Of a stretch of 64,000 nt of DNA, positions 33,691 to 45,037 are shown piece by piece. The stretch is from Galerina marginata (Eukaryota; Basidiomycota; Agaricomycetes; Agaricales; Galerinaceae). The notes below the pieces were generated by a model. It was not told the DNA's origin. It made no database searches and saw nothing but the letters and a program-made list of their open reading frames with translations. Position 1 is the stretch's first letter; each line of letters begins with the position of its first letter. The DNA lies in NCBI GenBank assembly GCA_023014335.1, contig JAECYW010000023.1:124001-188000 (forward strand), in the 5' to 3' direction. Position numbers and translations under genes: made by a program.

Positions 33691-36394
33691 TGTGTGATAT
33701 AGTGAGATGGGACGGATGAGCCCCTTGCACTGTGGGACCAAATGTAGCGGAGTAGGCAAGAAATCGCTTTTGCTCTCGGTGGTTTTGCCTTCAGGTCATA
33801 CTTCCTTTTCTCAGTTTAAAACCTCCGGCCGTGTATTATTGAGTTCGAGAAGGAACAAATTTGGAACAGATGTACCACTGCTTCACTTTTTCCGAAAGTT
33901 GAGGGCGACCCTCACGAGGATATCTGAATGCGCCAAGGTTATTAGGCATGTCCCAGGCCAACTGATTGACCTACATGGATTTACTTCGCGATCATGGAGA
34001 GGTTGGAGTATGAATTTGCGACATTTCACTAGTTCACGTTGGAATTATAACATGAGATTTGGTGGTGGCTCGCTCGTCTCTCGGATCGTTTTCGGCCAAA
34101 TTCTTCGGGGCCGCTGCACCAAATTTGATGGTGTGGGGTCGTCAAGTACCTACCAGCAGAGACCGTGAGTACGACTTTGGGCGGCATGGGAGACAATTAT
34201 TTACATTTCGATAGACTTAAGCTAGGGAAAGTGTTGCCCGACGCTGAAACTACCCACAGTGTTCCACACTGTATTTCAGCATAATAGCATGGCTCCAGAT
34301 GAAGGGTTGTTCTCGAGAAGATGAAACACCGGCATCGAGTAGAAGCAACTAGAAACTTTGAAACGATGAATGAGCAGGCTGGGATGGGTAATTTTCCGTA
34401 TCACCTATGCCTATCCAGGAAGAGCTCTCAGCTGACCATATGCAGGAATATCGACGTTTGTGCCCCCACATATGTTGAGAATCGTCTCACATGTCGATCG
34501 CCTGTCCCAAGAACCAGGACCTTCTCGTTGTACGGAACCGCACTGATTTCCAAAGTAAGAAGTCGGCTGGTTTCCGACGAACGAAGTGATGCCAGAGAAG
34601 CCGGCCGCAAAAGATTTCACTGTTCATCCAATTCATCTGTAAGGTCAATTGTTGAGCGCGAACGACCTACAAACTCACCTAGTAGAAGCCCGCTGCGGTG
34701 CAGTAACGGAATCTTATAACCGTCCTGTGACCACTCCTTCGAGATTTATGTCATCGCGGCCTCCGCCCTCCTTATTCTAAATTCTTAGGTTTCGATTGGT
34801 CCTACCAACCAGAGTTCAAGAATGACCAACAGCCGACAGCAACCGACATGCCAAAGTAACATAACACCAGAAGGCTGCTCATATTGGAACCATCGTATAC
34901 TTCTTGTGTGAACGGCAGCCGATATCTCTCCATGTTGATCTATAAATCGATGAAGTGATGGGATATGTAGACGTCGATTGAAAAGTGTTGCAGCCTACCT
35001 TGGAGTTATAAAGTGGGCTAGGCAGGACCGTCATTTGCATCTATTACGCCGTCAAGGCATTATCTCTTTTCAATGTATTATCTCTTTTCAATCAGGCAAA
35101 TCAAACCCATAAAAAATGTCAGATCGACATGAAGGAAGTGGTCATGCAAGGCGGTAAAGGAACCGCCTCTTTTGCCGTTTTGCTCCGAACGTATTCTAGG
35201 AATACTTTGGACGAACGCAAATACACACCTATTGGTGAATATTCTTAGTGTAAGCGAGCGGAACCGCATACGATGAAATAACACCCACCGGTGCCTGTTC
35301 AGCCTGGAAGTTCGTCCGCGAACTTGAATAAGGCTTGCCAAATTCCACGCTGAGCGTGAACCCAGAGGGTGAATGAGATTTGCTCCGATATTGCGAGCCG
35401 TTCGCGGCGAAGGGAGTCCAGTGCCAGGGTATCTGGGAGATGGTCGGCCAAGAGATTGCCGGTATCTGAAAAGACATCCTCGAACATATTTTAAGTTTGT
35501 CCTAAGTATATCACAGCACGCAATCTCCACACATAGCTGCGGCTGAGGGTTTAAGATGGTCGATCAGCGACGTTATTTATACCGCAGCGATATTGTGAAA
35601 GGCACATACCAACCGACCTGGCCTTGAAATCTATCCACTCGTACTTCAAGGTCGGAAGAAGAGATTGTCAGGCTTTATTCAAGTCGACGAGAAAGAAAAA
35701 CTGGCGGCATGCCTATCAACGTTCAAACGTCTACGCAACCAGACGCGACAACTAAAGCAACGAAAATGTGAGAAAGGTTTTTAAAGGGGTACAATTCGAG
35801 ACCGAGACAAGGGTACATGCCAGAATAACATTTCTCGAGCCTCCACACCAGTGCTAATTTTGCACATGTCGGGTCCGACAACAACCCGGAGGCGATAGTG
35901 CGCTTGTGGTCTCATCTCTGAGCCTGTTGGTGACATCATGAGGGAACGAGTTCAAGCGACTATCTGGACGACATACCCCTGACGTCGTCACACTTGACAG
36001 GACTTGAGGGCCGTAAATGTGAGGGCCATTCTAGCCTAGATATTCCAGAAAGGTTTTCAGCGAGTAATCCTGCGATCGGGGTCGCGAAGAGAGGCTCTGA
36101 GAGGCAAGTCGAGGAACAATGGTTACAAACTAAAGAGCAAAAGGATTCTCCACAGTACCACCACTGCGGAAGACACGCAGTAGCCACAGGGCAATGGCCA
36201 CCGCCAGCCTAATTTGCAACGCATAGAAAACAGCTATCATTATGTGGAATAATTTTAAAACAGAATATACGAGGTGCTCAACGCGGAAGAAGCACTGTCT
36301 ATAACCGAAGCTCGAGCCCAAGGACGATGACGCCCGGCCTTGATTCCATTTCTCTAAACGAAGACGAGCCAGCGTACGACCTGGCTCTAGTAAA
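33691..36394. other. Gene-poor 2.7 kb stretch
   Basis: No gene recognised. A plus-strand frame at 33707-34168 (153 codons) and minus-strand frames at 35078-35530 are the largest. A minus-strand piece, SFTLWVHAQRGIWQALFKFA (within 35299-35487), looks protein-like but has no family or splice partners that I can name. Confidence 0.4.
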
Positions 36395-38133
36395 CTAGTA
36401 AACGTGGACCTAGAAATTATGATTGACGTCAGCAACACATCACATGACCAGAGTATAAAATAAATAAATAAATCGGTTAACCCCAGAAAAGGGTTATCCC
36501 GATAAAGAAAACAAAAAAGAAAAACAAACTGCGACGAAAAAAATTCAAACAAAAAACCCACCTCTTCCCTCTCCCTGCCCCGCATCCTCGGCGGTTCAGT
36601 GCCCTTATAGTAGATATCCGTCCACAAGTCCTTGAGGAGGGGTTCAGGGCTCGCCTTGGCCTCCTCAACAGCAGCGTCGACCGTCGCCTTCGCCTCCTTG
36701 TCGAGCTGCTTGAGCTCCTGCTCAGAGACAATGCCCCACTCCTCGATGTACTTCTGCAGCCCGCGGATGGGGTCCTGGGTGCTGCGCATGCGTTGCACCT
36801 CCTCACGCGTGCGGTAGGTGGTGCCGGGGTCGGACATGCTGTTTTATGGGGGTAGTTAGTCGATGATATGAAGAAGATGGATATGAGAAGGACGTACGAG
36901 TGCCCTCCGTAGCGGTATGTCACGAATTCGAGAAGGAGAGGGCCCTTGTCGTCGTCGACGGTCCATTTCCTGGCGTACTTGACTGCCTCCTTGGACGCGA
37001 TGATGTCCATTCCGTTGACCTAATAATACAATGTAAGACACGGGTTCGAGGTACAAGATAAGCAGATAAGTAAGGAATGCACCTGGAGACCTGGGATTTT
37101 GTCGCCACGAGTGAAGTACTCGGTGTTGGAGGATGAGCGGGCAGAGGACGTGCCCATGCCATATTGGTTGTTTTCACAAACGAAAACCGTAGGGAGATTC
37201 CACAGTTTAGCCTGAAAATCAAACAAACACGAATTAAAACCCTCTTCGTCCATCAATCTACATCTGGGGAAAAATACACACCATATTGAAGGCCTCGAAC
37301 ACCTGGCCTTGGTTGCTCGCACCATCACCGTACAGCGCAAACGTGCACGTCTTCTCGCCGCGGTACTTCTGTGCGAAGCTCACGCCAGCACCAACAGGGA
37401 CTTGGGCGCCGACGATACCGTTGCCGCCGAAGAAGTTGGGGGTGAAGATGTGCATGGAGCCACCTTTACCATGCGACATGCCGACCTGACGACCGAGCAG
37501 CTCGCCAATGACACCCTTGATGGTACCACCTCGCATGACGGCGAACGGATGGCAGCGGTAGGCGGTGATGACGCGGTCATCCTTGGTGATACCGTGCTCT
37601 AGACCAACAGAAACGGCTTCCTAGAATATCGGGAGGGACATGTAAGCAAAGATACGTTCTTGTGCACCCTAACCCGCCCGACTCGGGTTAACGATCAAAC
37701 GAACCTGTCCGATTGCCAGATGGCAGAAACCGCGAATGAGCTTGGCCTTGTAGAGGGCGTCCGCAGCCATTTCCATGCGTCTCATTGTCTGCATCTCCCT
37801 GTACATTGTCAAGAGCTCGTCCTTGGTGATTTGGACTTGGAGGTCGGGCCCCTCGCAGTTGTGTGTTTTGAACGAGTCTTCGTGCAGCTTGACGGTGATG
37901 GGCTGTGAGAGGTCATCGGGCTTCTCGTGGAGCTGGGTGGTGTCCGCCGACGTTTGGACGCTGCGAACATGCGCCTGAAGACTTGCTGGCTAAGAGAGAG
38001 GGGGAAAAGGTAGTTAGCTTGTGTTTTCCTGTGTTTTATATGGTGATTCCGTATGAAATACGGAAGCAAAGATAGCCGAGTAGAGTATACTCACAAGTCT
38101 CCTGGGCAGTCTAACCCGGGCTAGTGAGGCCAT
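36395..38133 (-). CDS. pda1: Pyruvate dehydrogenase E1 component subunit alpha
   Basis: Seven exons join in phase on the minus strand: 38133-38095, 37989-37705, 37620-37282, 37211-37083, 37019-36898, 36838-36562 and 36409-36395, giving 401 residues. With the beta subunit it decarboxylates pyruvate using thiamine diphosphate and passes the acetyl group to lipoyl-E2 in the mitochondrial matrix. The N-terminus (MASLARVRLPRRL) is basic and lacks acids, as in a mitochondrial presequence. Visible family motifs are MRRMEMAADALYKAKLIRG, GFCHLAIGQEAVSVG, YRCHPFAVMRGG and HIFTPNFFGGNGIVGAQVP. The thiamine-diphosphate motif is GDGASNQGQ through ENN, and the regulatory loop YRYGGHSMSDPGTTYRTREE carries the phosphorylatable Ser. 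The last exon is only five codons (VHVY, stop), added after REREE. Reading through that intron would give an implausible hydrophobic tail, so the short exon is preferred. Confidence 0.95.
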
Positions 38134-38601
38134 TTTGTGAAGAATGGGAGGAAGGATGGAGGGGGAGGAGAAGGAACGTTGTCGACGTGGTGAGCACGAC
38201 GCGTTGGGGTGGACCCTTGCAACAAAATTACCCGACCAAATAAAGTGGGGCTACAATACCCGTGGAAACAAATATCCTTTTCTGTCTTTTTAACTGCTCG
38301 CCTCTCAGCACAGCGGCCGAACTTCTGAAGCACTCCTTCAATTCATTATTCAGTCGACAAGAAAATTCTGTCTGATCGTTGACTTCACATCCAGGGACTG
38401 ACTGCCATGAAACACTTGCATTGGAGACAAAGCGAATATTATAGGTTCACTGCTCAACGCAACTTAGTAACATCTCAATCAGGCTTGCAATGGGGAGAGC
38501 ATCTCAAAGTCAGTGGTGTATTCAGAATTAAAACAGAAAGCAAGACGTTTGAGAGGCCCATATTCTAAGTACTTCAGCGACAGTCCGAAAATCGACAGTG
38601 T
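38134..38601. other. PDA1 promoter and MAPEG copy a 3' flank
   Basis: A 468-bp spacer between two minus-strand genes. It holds the PDA1 upstream region (C/T-rich near the start) and the 3' flank of MAPEG copy a. No gene was seen. Confidence 0.5.
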
Positions 38602-39431
38602 TTAGACGTTCAGTCCAGCCAGGATCCAGCCACCTGTAGCAACGAAGGCAGATACAACGATGCCTAATGATTTCAGAGGATATTTTAGTAAGCCAACCCA
38701 AATAACTTGAAGAAAAGAGCGACTTACCAGCTATACAGAGCGTGCCACAATGGTATACCAGACTAGTACGCTATATCGAATGCATTCATTCAGCGATCAT
38801 TGTAATATCGGAACATAGTGATGAGCAACGAACGTTGTTGGGATCGCCAGTGAGGTACCCTCGGGCATAGGTGATGCGAGATATATTCCACACCATAGCG
38901 GCAGCGGCGGTTGGGATAGGATACTTGAGCCCACTGATTACAGTGCTAGAAATTCGAGAAAACCTTTAGCGGCTTCAGAAAGACTATGAAAAGAGGACAT
39001 ACGTGGCGTAGAAGAGAGGGATCTGCTCTAGCATGTTTTGGTGTGCGCCTGCAGGAACCCAAGTCAAGTCAGGAAGACCATCACAGTGAGAGACATGGCG
39101 TACGTTGTGCGCAGTTGAACAACAAGGCATCTCTCGATTTCTCGACCTCTGCTTTCTCAGCGTACACTGAAAGTCCATAAAAACGTGTCAGCGACTAACG
39201 AAATCCAAGTCAATCTAAAATCAAACGCACTCTGAGGGTACGGGATCCCTGCATGCTTTCGATATCTCGACACCGTCTGGCTCAAGCCCTGGATTACAAC
39301 AACAGTGAACAATACGGCGCCGGCTACGTATTGGAGGCTGCTCAGCGCACGAAATGGTCAGCATGAAAAATCGCATTTTCGAGGAATACGAATCAAACAC
39401 ACCCTTCAGGAATGGTAACAGTGACCGACAT
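38602..39431 (-). CDS. MAPEG family protein (MGST3-like), copy a
   Basis: The first of three tandem genes for small four-helix membrane proteins of the MAPEG family, which conjugate glutathione to, or reduce, lipophilic and lipid-peroxide substrates at ER or outer mitochondrial membranes. The exons give MSVTVTIPEG, LQYVAGAVLFTVVVIQGLS, YRKHAGIPYPQ, VYAEKAEVEKSRDALLFNC, AQR joined to AHQNMLEQIPLF, VISGLKYPIPTAAAAMVW, ARGYLTGDPNN, and a final GIVVSAFVATGGWILAG. The family-typical FNCAQRAHxN and the ITR/Y..RGYxTGDP region are present. The small exon after TGDP reads RTSLVYHCGTLCIAG, far from the RGGPVHFLGALGGV of copies b and c, though it stays open. Copy a is the most divergent of the three and lies outside the recent duplication unit. 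Confidence 0.85.
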
Positions 39432-39499
39432 TGTAGCTGAGGGACGCGTTCAAGGGTGTACAGTGGGTTGCGGACAGCGACGGGCGAAAGGAGGGAATA

Positions 39500-39575
39500 G
39501 TGACGTGAGCTCGAGGGCCGTCCTTTATAACTTCGGAGATTCTCAACAACCGGCCAAACGCACATGCGTGGAAGC
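39500..39575 (-). promoter_or_regulatory. Conserved promoter block, MAPEG copy a
   Basis: On the gene strand a cgcatgtgcgtttggccgg block (about 39550-39568) is followed by a TATAAAGGA box (about 39525-39533), roughly 100 bp before the ATG at 39431. The same pair is found before copies b and c, so it is probably the shared core promoter and an upstream regulator site. Confidence 0.5.
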
Positions 39576-40154
39576 CCGAAATAGCCACCTACCTAAAAAG
39601 GCCCAAAATAAATTCCTTCCGCAAGGCAGGCGTGCCATCACTGCCATGTCCTGAAGATTAACTCTCAGCCGCTGTAGTAACTGGCAAATTGACGCACCTT
39701 CCCTCTTCCCAGTCTAAAGTCCTCGATCCCAGACTCTGTCCGAAGGACGGTCGCATTGGTTCAAGGTCCAGAGCAAGCCGCATCAATGATGTGACCACTG
39801 TATCCCCGGAACATTGATGTAAATATAACAAAAATCGTCCTGTATTATTACTACAGTCAAAAAATTTATGAGTAGGCTGATTCCAACGGAATGGTCAAAG
39901 CAGCCAGGTTTCTTTGAGTTCTAGGTTCTCATTAGATGATTTTGAGTCACTATTATCGTGGTACACTGGGGCATAGAGCAAAGATTTTGCAACGTCAATA
40001 CTAACAGGATAAGCTCAGCTTTCCGACGATAACTCTCGCCTCAGAATTGGTGTAACAATCTGTATTCTGTATTAAAAATAGTCAAGGTGCTTGGGGTACC
40101 ATAGGTAAAGTCCTTCTGTCAACAGACATCCGAGAATGTAGACATCGTTCAAAA
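39576..40154. other. Spacer between MAPEG copies a and b
   Basis: It contains the left part of the 2.2 kb duplication unit, from about 39890. No gene was seen. Confidence 0.5.
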
Positions 40155-40999
40155 CTACAGCGAGTTCAGGATCCAGCCCCCAGTAGCAACGAAAGAAGAC
40201 ACAAGAAGACCTAGTTATTTGATAAGATAAGTTTAGAAACTTAATCCAGAAGGACTTGATGAAAGACGTACCGACTCCACCGAGTGCGCCTAGAAAGTGT
40301 ACTGGACCACCACGCTACATTGCGAATACGATCATTGAGTAACTATGAACGTCATAAAATGAAGGAAATGGACATACCTTTTTAGGATCGCCAGTAAGGT
40401 ATCCTCGAGCGTAGGAGATGCGAGACAGATTCCACACCATGGTAGCAATGGCCGTAGGGATAGGATACTTGAGTCCACTAATCACTGCCCTGGAAATTGG
40501 AGAGGGCGTTTAATGACCTCATGAAGACCACAATGAGAAGGAGGACGACATACGCCACGAAAAGGGTAGGAACCTGCTCAAGCGTGTTCTGATGAGCGCC
40601 TACAGGAACCAAGGCCATGTCAGCGAGACCACAGCGAAAATTGAGAGACATTGCGTACGTTGCGCGCAGTTGAACACTTGGGCGTCCTTCGATTTTTCTG
40701 CTTCTGTTTTCTCGGCGTACACTATACACATAAACGGAAAATCAGTCGCTGAACGACCAAAGATAAAAATAAAAAATGGACATGAAACTTCAACTCACTC
40801 TGTGGGTACGCAATCCCCGACAGCTTTCGATACTTGCTGACCTTGTGGCTCAAGCCCTGGAGGGTGACTACGGTCACCAACAATGCGCCGCCGACGTATT
40901 GGAAGCTGGCCAGGACCCAAGATAATCAGCGTTAAGAATTATAATGTCAAGGAACAGGAATCAAACGCACCCTTCAGGAATGGTGACAGTAAGAGACAT
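40155..40999 (-). CDS. MAPEG family protein (MGST3-like), copy b
   Basis: The second MAPEG gene. Exons give MSLTVTIPEG, FQYVGGALLVTVVTLQGLS, YRKLSGIAYPQ, VYAEKTEAEKSKDAQVFNC, AQR joined to AHQNTLEQVPTL, AVISGLKYPIPTAIATMVW, ARGYLTGDPKK, RGGPVHFLGALGGV and a final LLVSSFVATGGWILNSL, stop at 40155-40157. Intron positions equal those of copies a and c. The codon Arg before AHQN is split by an intron (donor gtacgt inside CAA C|gt), which I checked in copy a. All four hydrophobic segments and the glutathione-transferase-type FNCAQR motif are intact, so the gene looks functional. It is nearly the twin of copy c. Confidence 0.88.
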
Positions 41000-41089
41000 C
41001 GCAGTGCAATTGATATTCGCGAATGAAGATGTGGAGTGGGTTGTAGACCGTGGATGTCGATGACGAGGGAATATAATGAGCTGTTTTTC

Positions 41090-41162
41090 TTAGCCCTGTC
41101 CATTAGGTTTATATAACTTGGCCCCCGACAATCGGCCAGACGCGCATGCACGTACGCGTCGA
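41090..41162 (-). promoter_or_regulatory. Conserved promoter block, MAPEG copy b
   Basis: On the gene strand, gacgcgtacgtgcatgcgcg then tctggccgattgtcggggg (about 41125-41160) is followed by TTATATAAAC (about 41107-41117), roughly 110 bp before the ATG at 40999. The block matches the corresponding sites of copies a and c. Confidence 0.5.
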
Positions 41163-42344
41163 GCGGCATCCGATGAACCCTACGGCCGTAGCTCTCTAAT
41201 CCTGCGCGACGCAGGCGTGCCACGTCCGTTCTGTCACCCGGCTGCGGGAAGCTGACCTCCTGGGTTATGAAGATTACTTGAACTCTGGGTCGCTTGAGTG
41301 TCTGTTCTAGTACTTTTGACCCACCTTCCCTGTGTAAAGTCGATTCAAAACCACAGTACATCGAGTTGCAAGACTTGCCGCATGGAGAAGGCTCGAGAGG
41401 CTGGATAGAACCTGGCTTTGGCATTCTCTGCTTGTGCGGTTAACTGATATCCTAACTCACTTCCTTGCCGCTTCCACGTCAGTTTTGTTTTTGGTCGGAA
41501 ATTCTCATCACATGACGTCGACTGGGCGCGTCAACGCGACACCTCCACATTTGAAAATTTACGCCTGAATGCTCTTCTTCTGGGAGAAATCTCCAGATAT
41601 ATTTTAGAACAGAGGACAAAATTTATACCGGAGTCTGGGTTACAGGTAAAAGAAAATGCGTATACCAATTGGGCACTAGGCATGCGGCACCCACTCGCAG
41701 TCCGTTACGAAAGCAACAAGTCACGGTGCTAAAATCGCGTTGGCGCCCGTTTGCCGACTGGGCGCTAATGAAGGCAAGAAACTCCAGGAATCCTTAGGAG
41801 TCATTGCCTTATTTATAGTTATCTGACTCACATCAGTAGATAACGCAGGTATTTTTCACTGGATACTCTTCACCCATTTCACACCTGTTATAGTAACTCA
41901 ATTCCCACCAGTGACGATCCGCTTTCCTAACCAAAGGATATAGGGGGGTACATTCCACTAAGGTAAGGCCCACCAATCCCTAGTCTGGCACCACGTCACT
42001 GACCTCGAACACCGCGTTGAGCTCGTCCCCCTCATGTCTGATGGCCACTGTTTCGTTCTCTGCATATGTACATACTCTACACCATCATATCAGAAGGTCA
42101 AAGCATCCTCGCTCCTTTGAGTTCTAGGGTCTCATTCGTGCATTTTGAGTAAATATTGACGTAGTACACTGGGACATAGAGCGGCAGAGATCTTTACAAC
42201 GTCAGTATTAGCTTAGCTTTCTGATGATATCTCTCGCCTCAAAAGTGATGTAACAATCTGTATTCCGAATTAAATAAATAACCAAGGCGCTTGGGGTACC
42301 ATAAGTAAAGTCCTTCTGGCCGAAAATGTAGACATCGTTTAAAA
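41163..42344. other. Spacer between MAPEG copies b and c
   Basis: It holds the rest of duplication unit 1, the segment 41735-42100 that recurs at 45866-46170, and the left part of unit 2. No gene was seen. Confidence 0.5.
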
Positions 42345-43187
42345 TTACAGCGAGTTCAGGATCCAGCCACCGATAGCATAGAAAGAAGACGCAAGAAGAC
42401 CTAATTATTTGAGAAGATAAGTTTACAAATTTAATCCAGAAGGACTTTATGAAAAACGTACCGAGTCCACCGAGGGCGCCTAGAAAGTAAACTGGACCAC
42501 CACGCTACATTGTGAATACGACCGTTGAGTGATCATGGAGGTGTCAATAATTGACGGAGACTGTCGTACCTTTTTAGGATCGCCAGTGAGGTATCCTCGG
42601 GCATAAGAGATGCGAGACAGATTCCACACCATGGTAGCAATGGCGGTAGGGATAGGGAACTTGAGGCCACTAATCACTGCCCTGGAAATGGGAGGAGGCG
42701 TTTAATGACTTCATGAAGACCACAGAAAGAAGGACGACATACGCCACGAGAAGGGTAGGGAACTGCTCGAGCGTGTTCTGATGAGCTCCTACAGGAACCA
42801 GGGCTCCGTTAGCGAAATCACAACGAAAAATGAGAGGCATTGCGCGTACGTTGCGCGCAGTTGAACAATAGGGCGTCTCTCGAACTTTTTGTTTCCTCCT
42901 TGTCGGCGTACACTATACGTATGAGCAAAAATAAGTCACAGAACAACTGGAAGAAAAATAAAAACGGATAAGAAAAATCAACTCACTCTGTGGGTACGGA
43001 ATTCCTGACCGCTTTCGATACCTGTTCACCGTTGCGCTCAAGCCCTGGATGATAACTGCGGTCGCCAACAACGCGCCGCCGACGTATTGGAAGCTGACCA
43101 GGATCCGAGATAGTCAGCGTTTGAGGCTCTAATTTCAAGCAATAGGGATTAAACGCACCCCTCAGGGATGGTAACCGTGATAGACAT
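42345..43187 (-). CDS. MAPEG family protein (MGST3-like), copy c
   Basis: The third MAPEG gene. Exons give MSITVTIPEG, FQYVGGALLATAVIIQGLS, YRKRSGIPYPQ, a VYADKEE-like segment with ALLFNCAQR, AHQNTLEQFPTL, AVISGLKFPIPTAIATMVW, ARGYLTGDPKK, RGGPVHFLGALGG and the same WILNSL C-terminus as copy b (stop TAA 42347-42345). It is the product of the 2.2 kb tandem duplication that also made copy b. Substitutions cluster in the second exon and the loop before FNC, while the last exons are almost identical. No disabling change was found. Expected function and location are as for copy a. Confidence 0.86.
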
Positions 43188-43294
43188 CGCTACAGTTGAT
43201 ACTCGCGAATAAGTATGTGGAGGGAGTTGTAGCCGTGTATGGCGATGAGGAGGGAATAAAGTTGTGTCTTTAGGTCATTTTTGAAGTCTGTCCT

Positions 43295-43357
43295 TTATAG
43301 AACTCGGTCCCCGACAACCGGCCAAACGCACATGCGCGTACGCGTCGAGCGGCATCC
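43295..43357 (-). promoter_or_regulatory. Conserved promoter block, MAPEG copy c
   Basis: On the gene strand, cgcgtacgcgcatgtgcg and ttggccggttgtcgggg (about 43311-43350) precede a TATAAAGGA box (about 43291-43300), about 110 bp before the ATG at 43187. This agrees with copies a and b in sequence and order. Confidence 0.5.
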
Positions 43358-44325
43358 AATTAGCCCTCCCGAATTCTTAAATCTTCCACAGGGCAGGCAT
43401 GCCACGTCCATCCTGTCACCCGGCTGCCGGAGGCTAGTAGGTCATAATGATTACTTGACTCTGAATCCCTTTAGTCCCCGATTTTGACGCACCTTCCCAA
43501 CACCTTCCCTTGACCTTCCCAGTGTAAAATCCTCGATTCCTAACCACAGTACATCAAAGTGTAAGCCTTGGAGCATCGAAGAGGCTTGAGAGATTGGATA
43601 GAACCTGGTTCTGGCGTTCCCTCCTTGTATTTCTGATTGAACTTCTTGTGGTTAGCTGAGCTACGCACCCACTCAACACTTGCTCAACACGCACTCCTTG
43701 CCGCTTCCACGCGTCACTTCCAGGGACACGCGTTTTTGATCGGAGTTCTCATCACATGATGTTTACTCGACGCGTCAACGCGACACCTCTACATTTTGAG
43801 ATTTCCGCCTAAATCATCTATCTCTAACACTAATAGAAATGTCCCGGTATATTCAAATAGGAGGACATAATTTACAGTGGAGTCTTGCCCCTGAGTTGCA
43901 GGTAAAAGTGCGTACACCAAATGGGCACAAGTTATGTGGCGCCCACAGGCCGTCCATCCTGCGACAGTTATTCCCAAACATACGTAAGTAACGAAGTTCC
44001 AATAAATCAGCATAGTTTGTGCTTTATAAGTGCCCCAGTTGAATGACAAACCACTCTTGATAAGCCTCCGAGGAAATGCCATCCGCATCAGAGACTGACA
44101 ACTTGAACAGCCAGAAACAAATCGCCCATAAGTCAATATTGCCAAGTACATTGCCGAGTGACATTGCCTTAACTTGAGCCCGTGATTAACATACTGGTTA
44201 GATACAGTGCTGAACAGCTCGCTGAACCTCAAATGTAGAAATTTACGACATCTACGTTATTTAAAAAGAACTCTCTGGAAATGGGAACTGGCGAGCTAAG
44301 AAGGCGGAAATGGAGACTAAGTAAT
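43358..44325. other. MAPEG copy c upstream flank, then unique sequence
   Basis: Up to about 43955 this is duplicated promoter-distal sequence of unit 2; after that it is unique. A 147-codon minus-strand frame (43789-44232) crosses the duplication edge and has no counterpart at copy b, so I do not call it a gene. Confidence 0.45.
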
Positions 44326-45037
44326 TCATTTATGTGAGCCCTCGTCCTCAGGAACTGCAAGTACAGTCTAATTTGCACTCAAATGTTAGCATAATAGGCT
44401 GGGACACTTCGTAAAATCCACATACCATTCACTGGCAATACGAAAGCAACGACTCCTCCATCAACCCATCCATCGGCGATCAACGAATTCCGTTCAGTCG
44501 TGCTCGTTGTGTACCAATGATCGGTAAATGATGGTCGGGAAACGACAAACAGTGGGATGCTGTTGCAAATTTGGGTAGGATAAACGAATCCGACAATGGC
44601 TGAGGCCTGGGGTGTCAAAAAGCCGGATGCACTGGGAATGGCGCCATCCAGCGATGGGAGGAAGATAAAGTCGGTGATTGAGGGATTGGCGAGCTGATAT
44701 AAAGGGACGGTGCCGGTTTGAGTGGTTTCCCATGCACGGAACACTGCTCCCTGGATCGCAAAGTCGTCACCACCTGTGTCCCCGGTGACGAAGGCCCATC
44801 GCACACGCATGACGTGCGCCGTCTTGCTGGGGCTGAATGCTTGAACAAAAACCTCCGCCACGGAGGGGTCTCCGCAGGTGTTTATCGCCCGGCGCTGCAA
44901 TAATGGGTATGAACAAATTTAAAATAAGTTGGGGACTGTGCATTACTTACCTTCTCAGTTGAGTTGCTGACTGCGAGGACATTTCTGTATAATTGACTCA
45001 GAAAGAGAGCGCAAAGTGCGGTGAAAATGGTCTTCAT
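44326..45037 (-). CDS. Secreted DUF5648-like protein
   Basis: Three exons join in phase on the minus strand: 45037-44951, 44894-44426 and 44354-44326, giving 194 residues. The N-terminus MKTIFTALCALFLSQLYRNV is a classic signal peptide, so the product is probably secreted. The segment FTDHWYTTSTTERNSLIADG followed by GGVVAFVLP matches the DUF5648 type of repeat (D-H-[FW]-Y-T-T-S...E...GW), which is found in fungal and bacterial extracellular proteins, often beside hydrolase domains. A final short exon (PEDEGSHK) is preferred over reading into the intron because gtatgt and ttgcag fit well, but the alternative end at 44379 cannot be excluded. The gene sits inside the roughly 1.9 kb stretch that splits the duplicated flank of MAPEG copy c. 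Confidence 0.75.

Larger units (their letters stand above)
39890..41708 (+). repeat. Tandem duplication unit 1 (MAPEG copy b)
   Basis: The sequence from about 39890 (tttgagttctaggttctcat at 39913) to about 41708 recurs 2203 bp further right (tttgagttctagggtctcat at 42116), covering the 3' flank, gene and promoter of MAPEG copy b. Similarity is high in flanks as well as exons, so the event is younger than the split from copy a. Confidence 0.75.
42093..43955 (+). repeat. Tandem duplication unit 2 (MAPEG copy c)
   Basis: Second copy of the unit at 39890-41708. Matching landmarks are gtaacaatctgtatt near 40053 and 42250, and the promoter block near 41130 and 43315. Others are ttctcatcacatga near 41500 and 43747, and gcaggtaaaag near 41645 and 43899. 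Similarity to unit 1 fades after about 43955 and resumes at 45866. Confidence 0.75.

Noticed and set aside
33707..34168. 153-codon plus-strand frame
   Set aside because: No domain, no neighbouring exons and Arg/Ser-rich composition typical of non-coding frames. Kept only as part of the gene-poor stretch.
35078..35530. Minus-strand frames with protein-like pieces
   Set aside because: Several overlapping frames compete and none joins to others in phase or matches a family I know.
43789..44232. 147-codon minus-strand frame next to MAPEG copy c
   Set aside because: It crosses the edge of the duplicated unit, and the equivalent region of unit 1 is not open, so the frame is not conserved.
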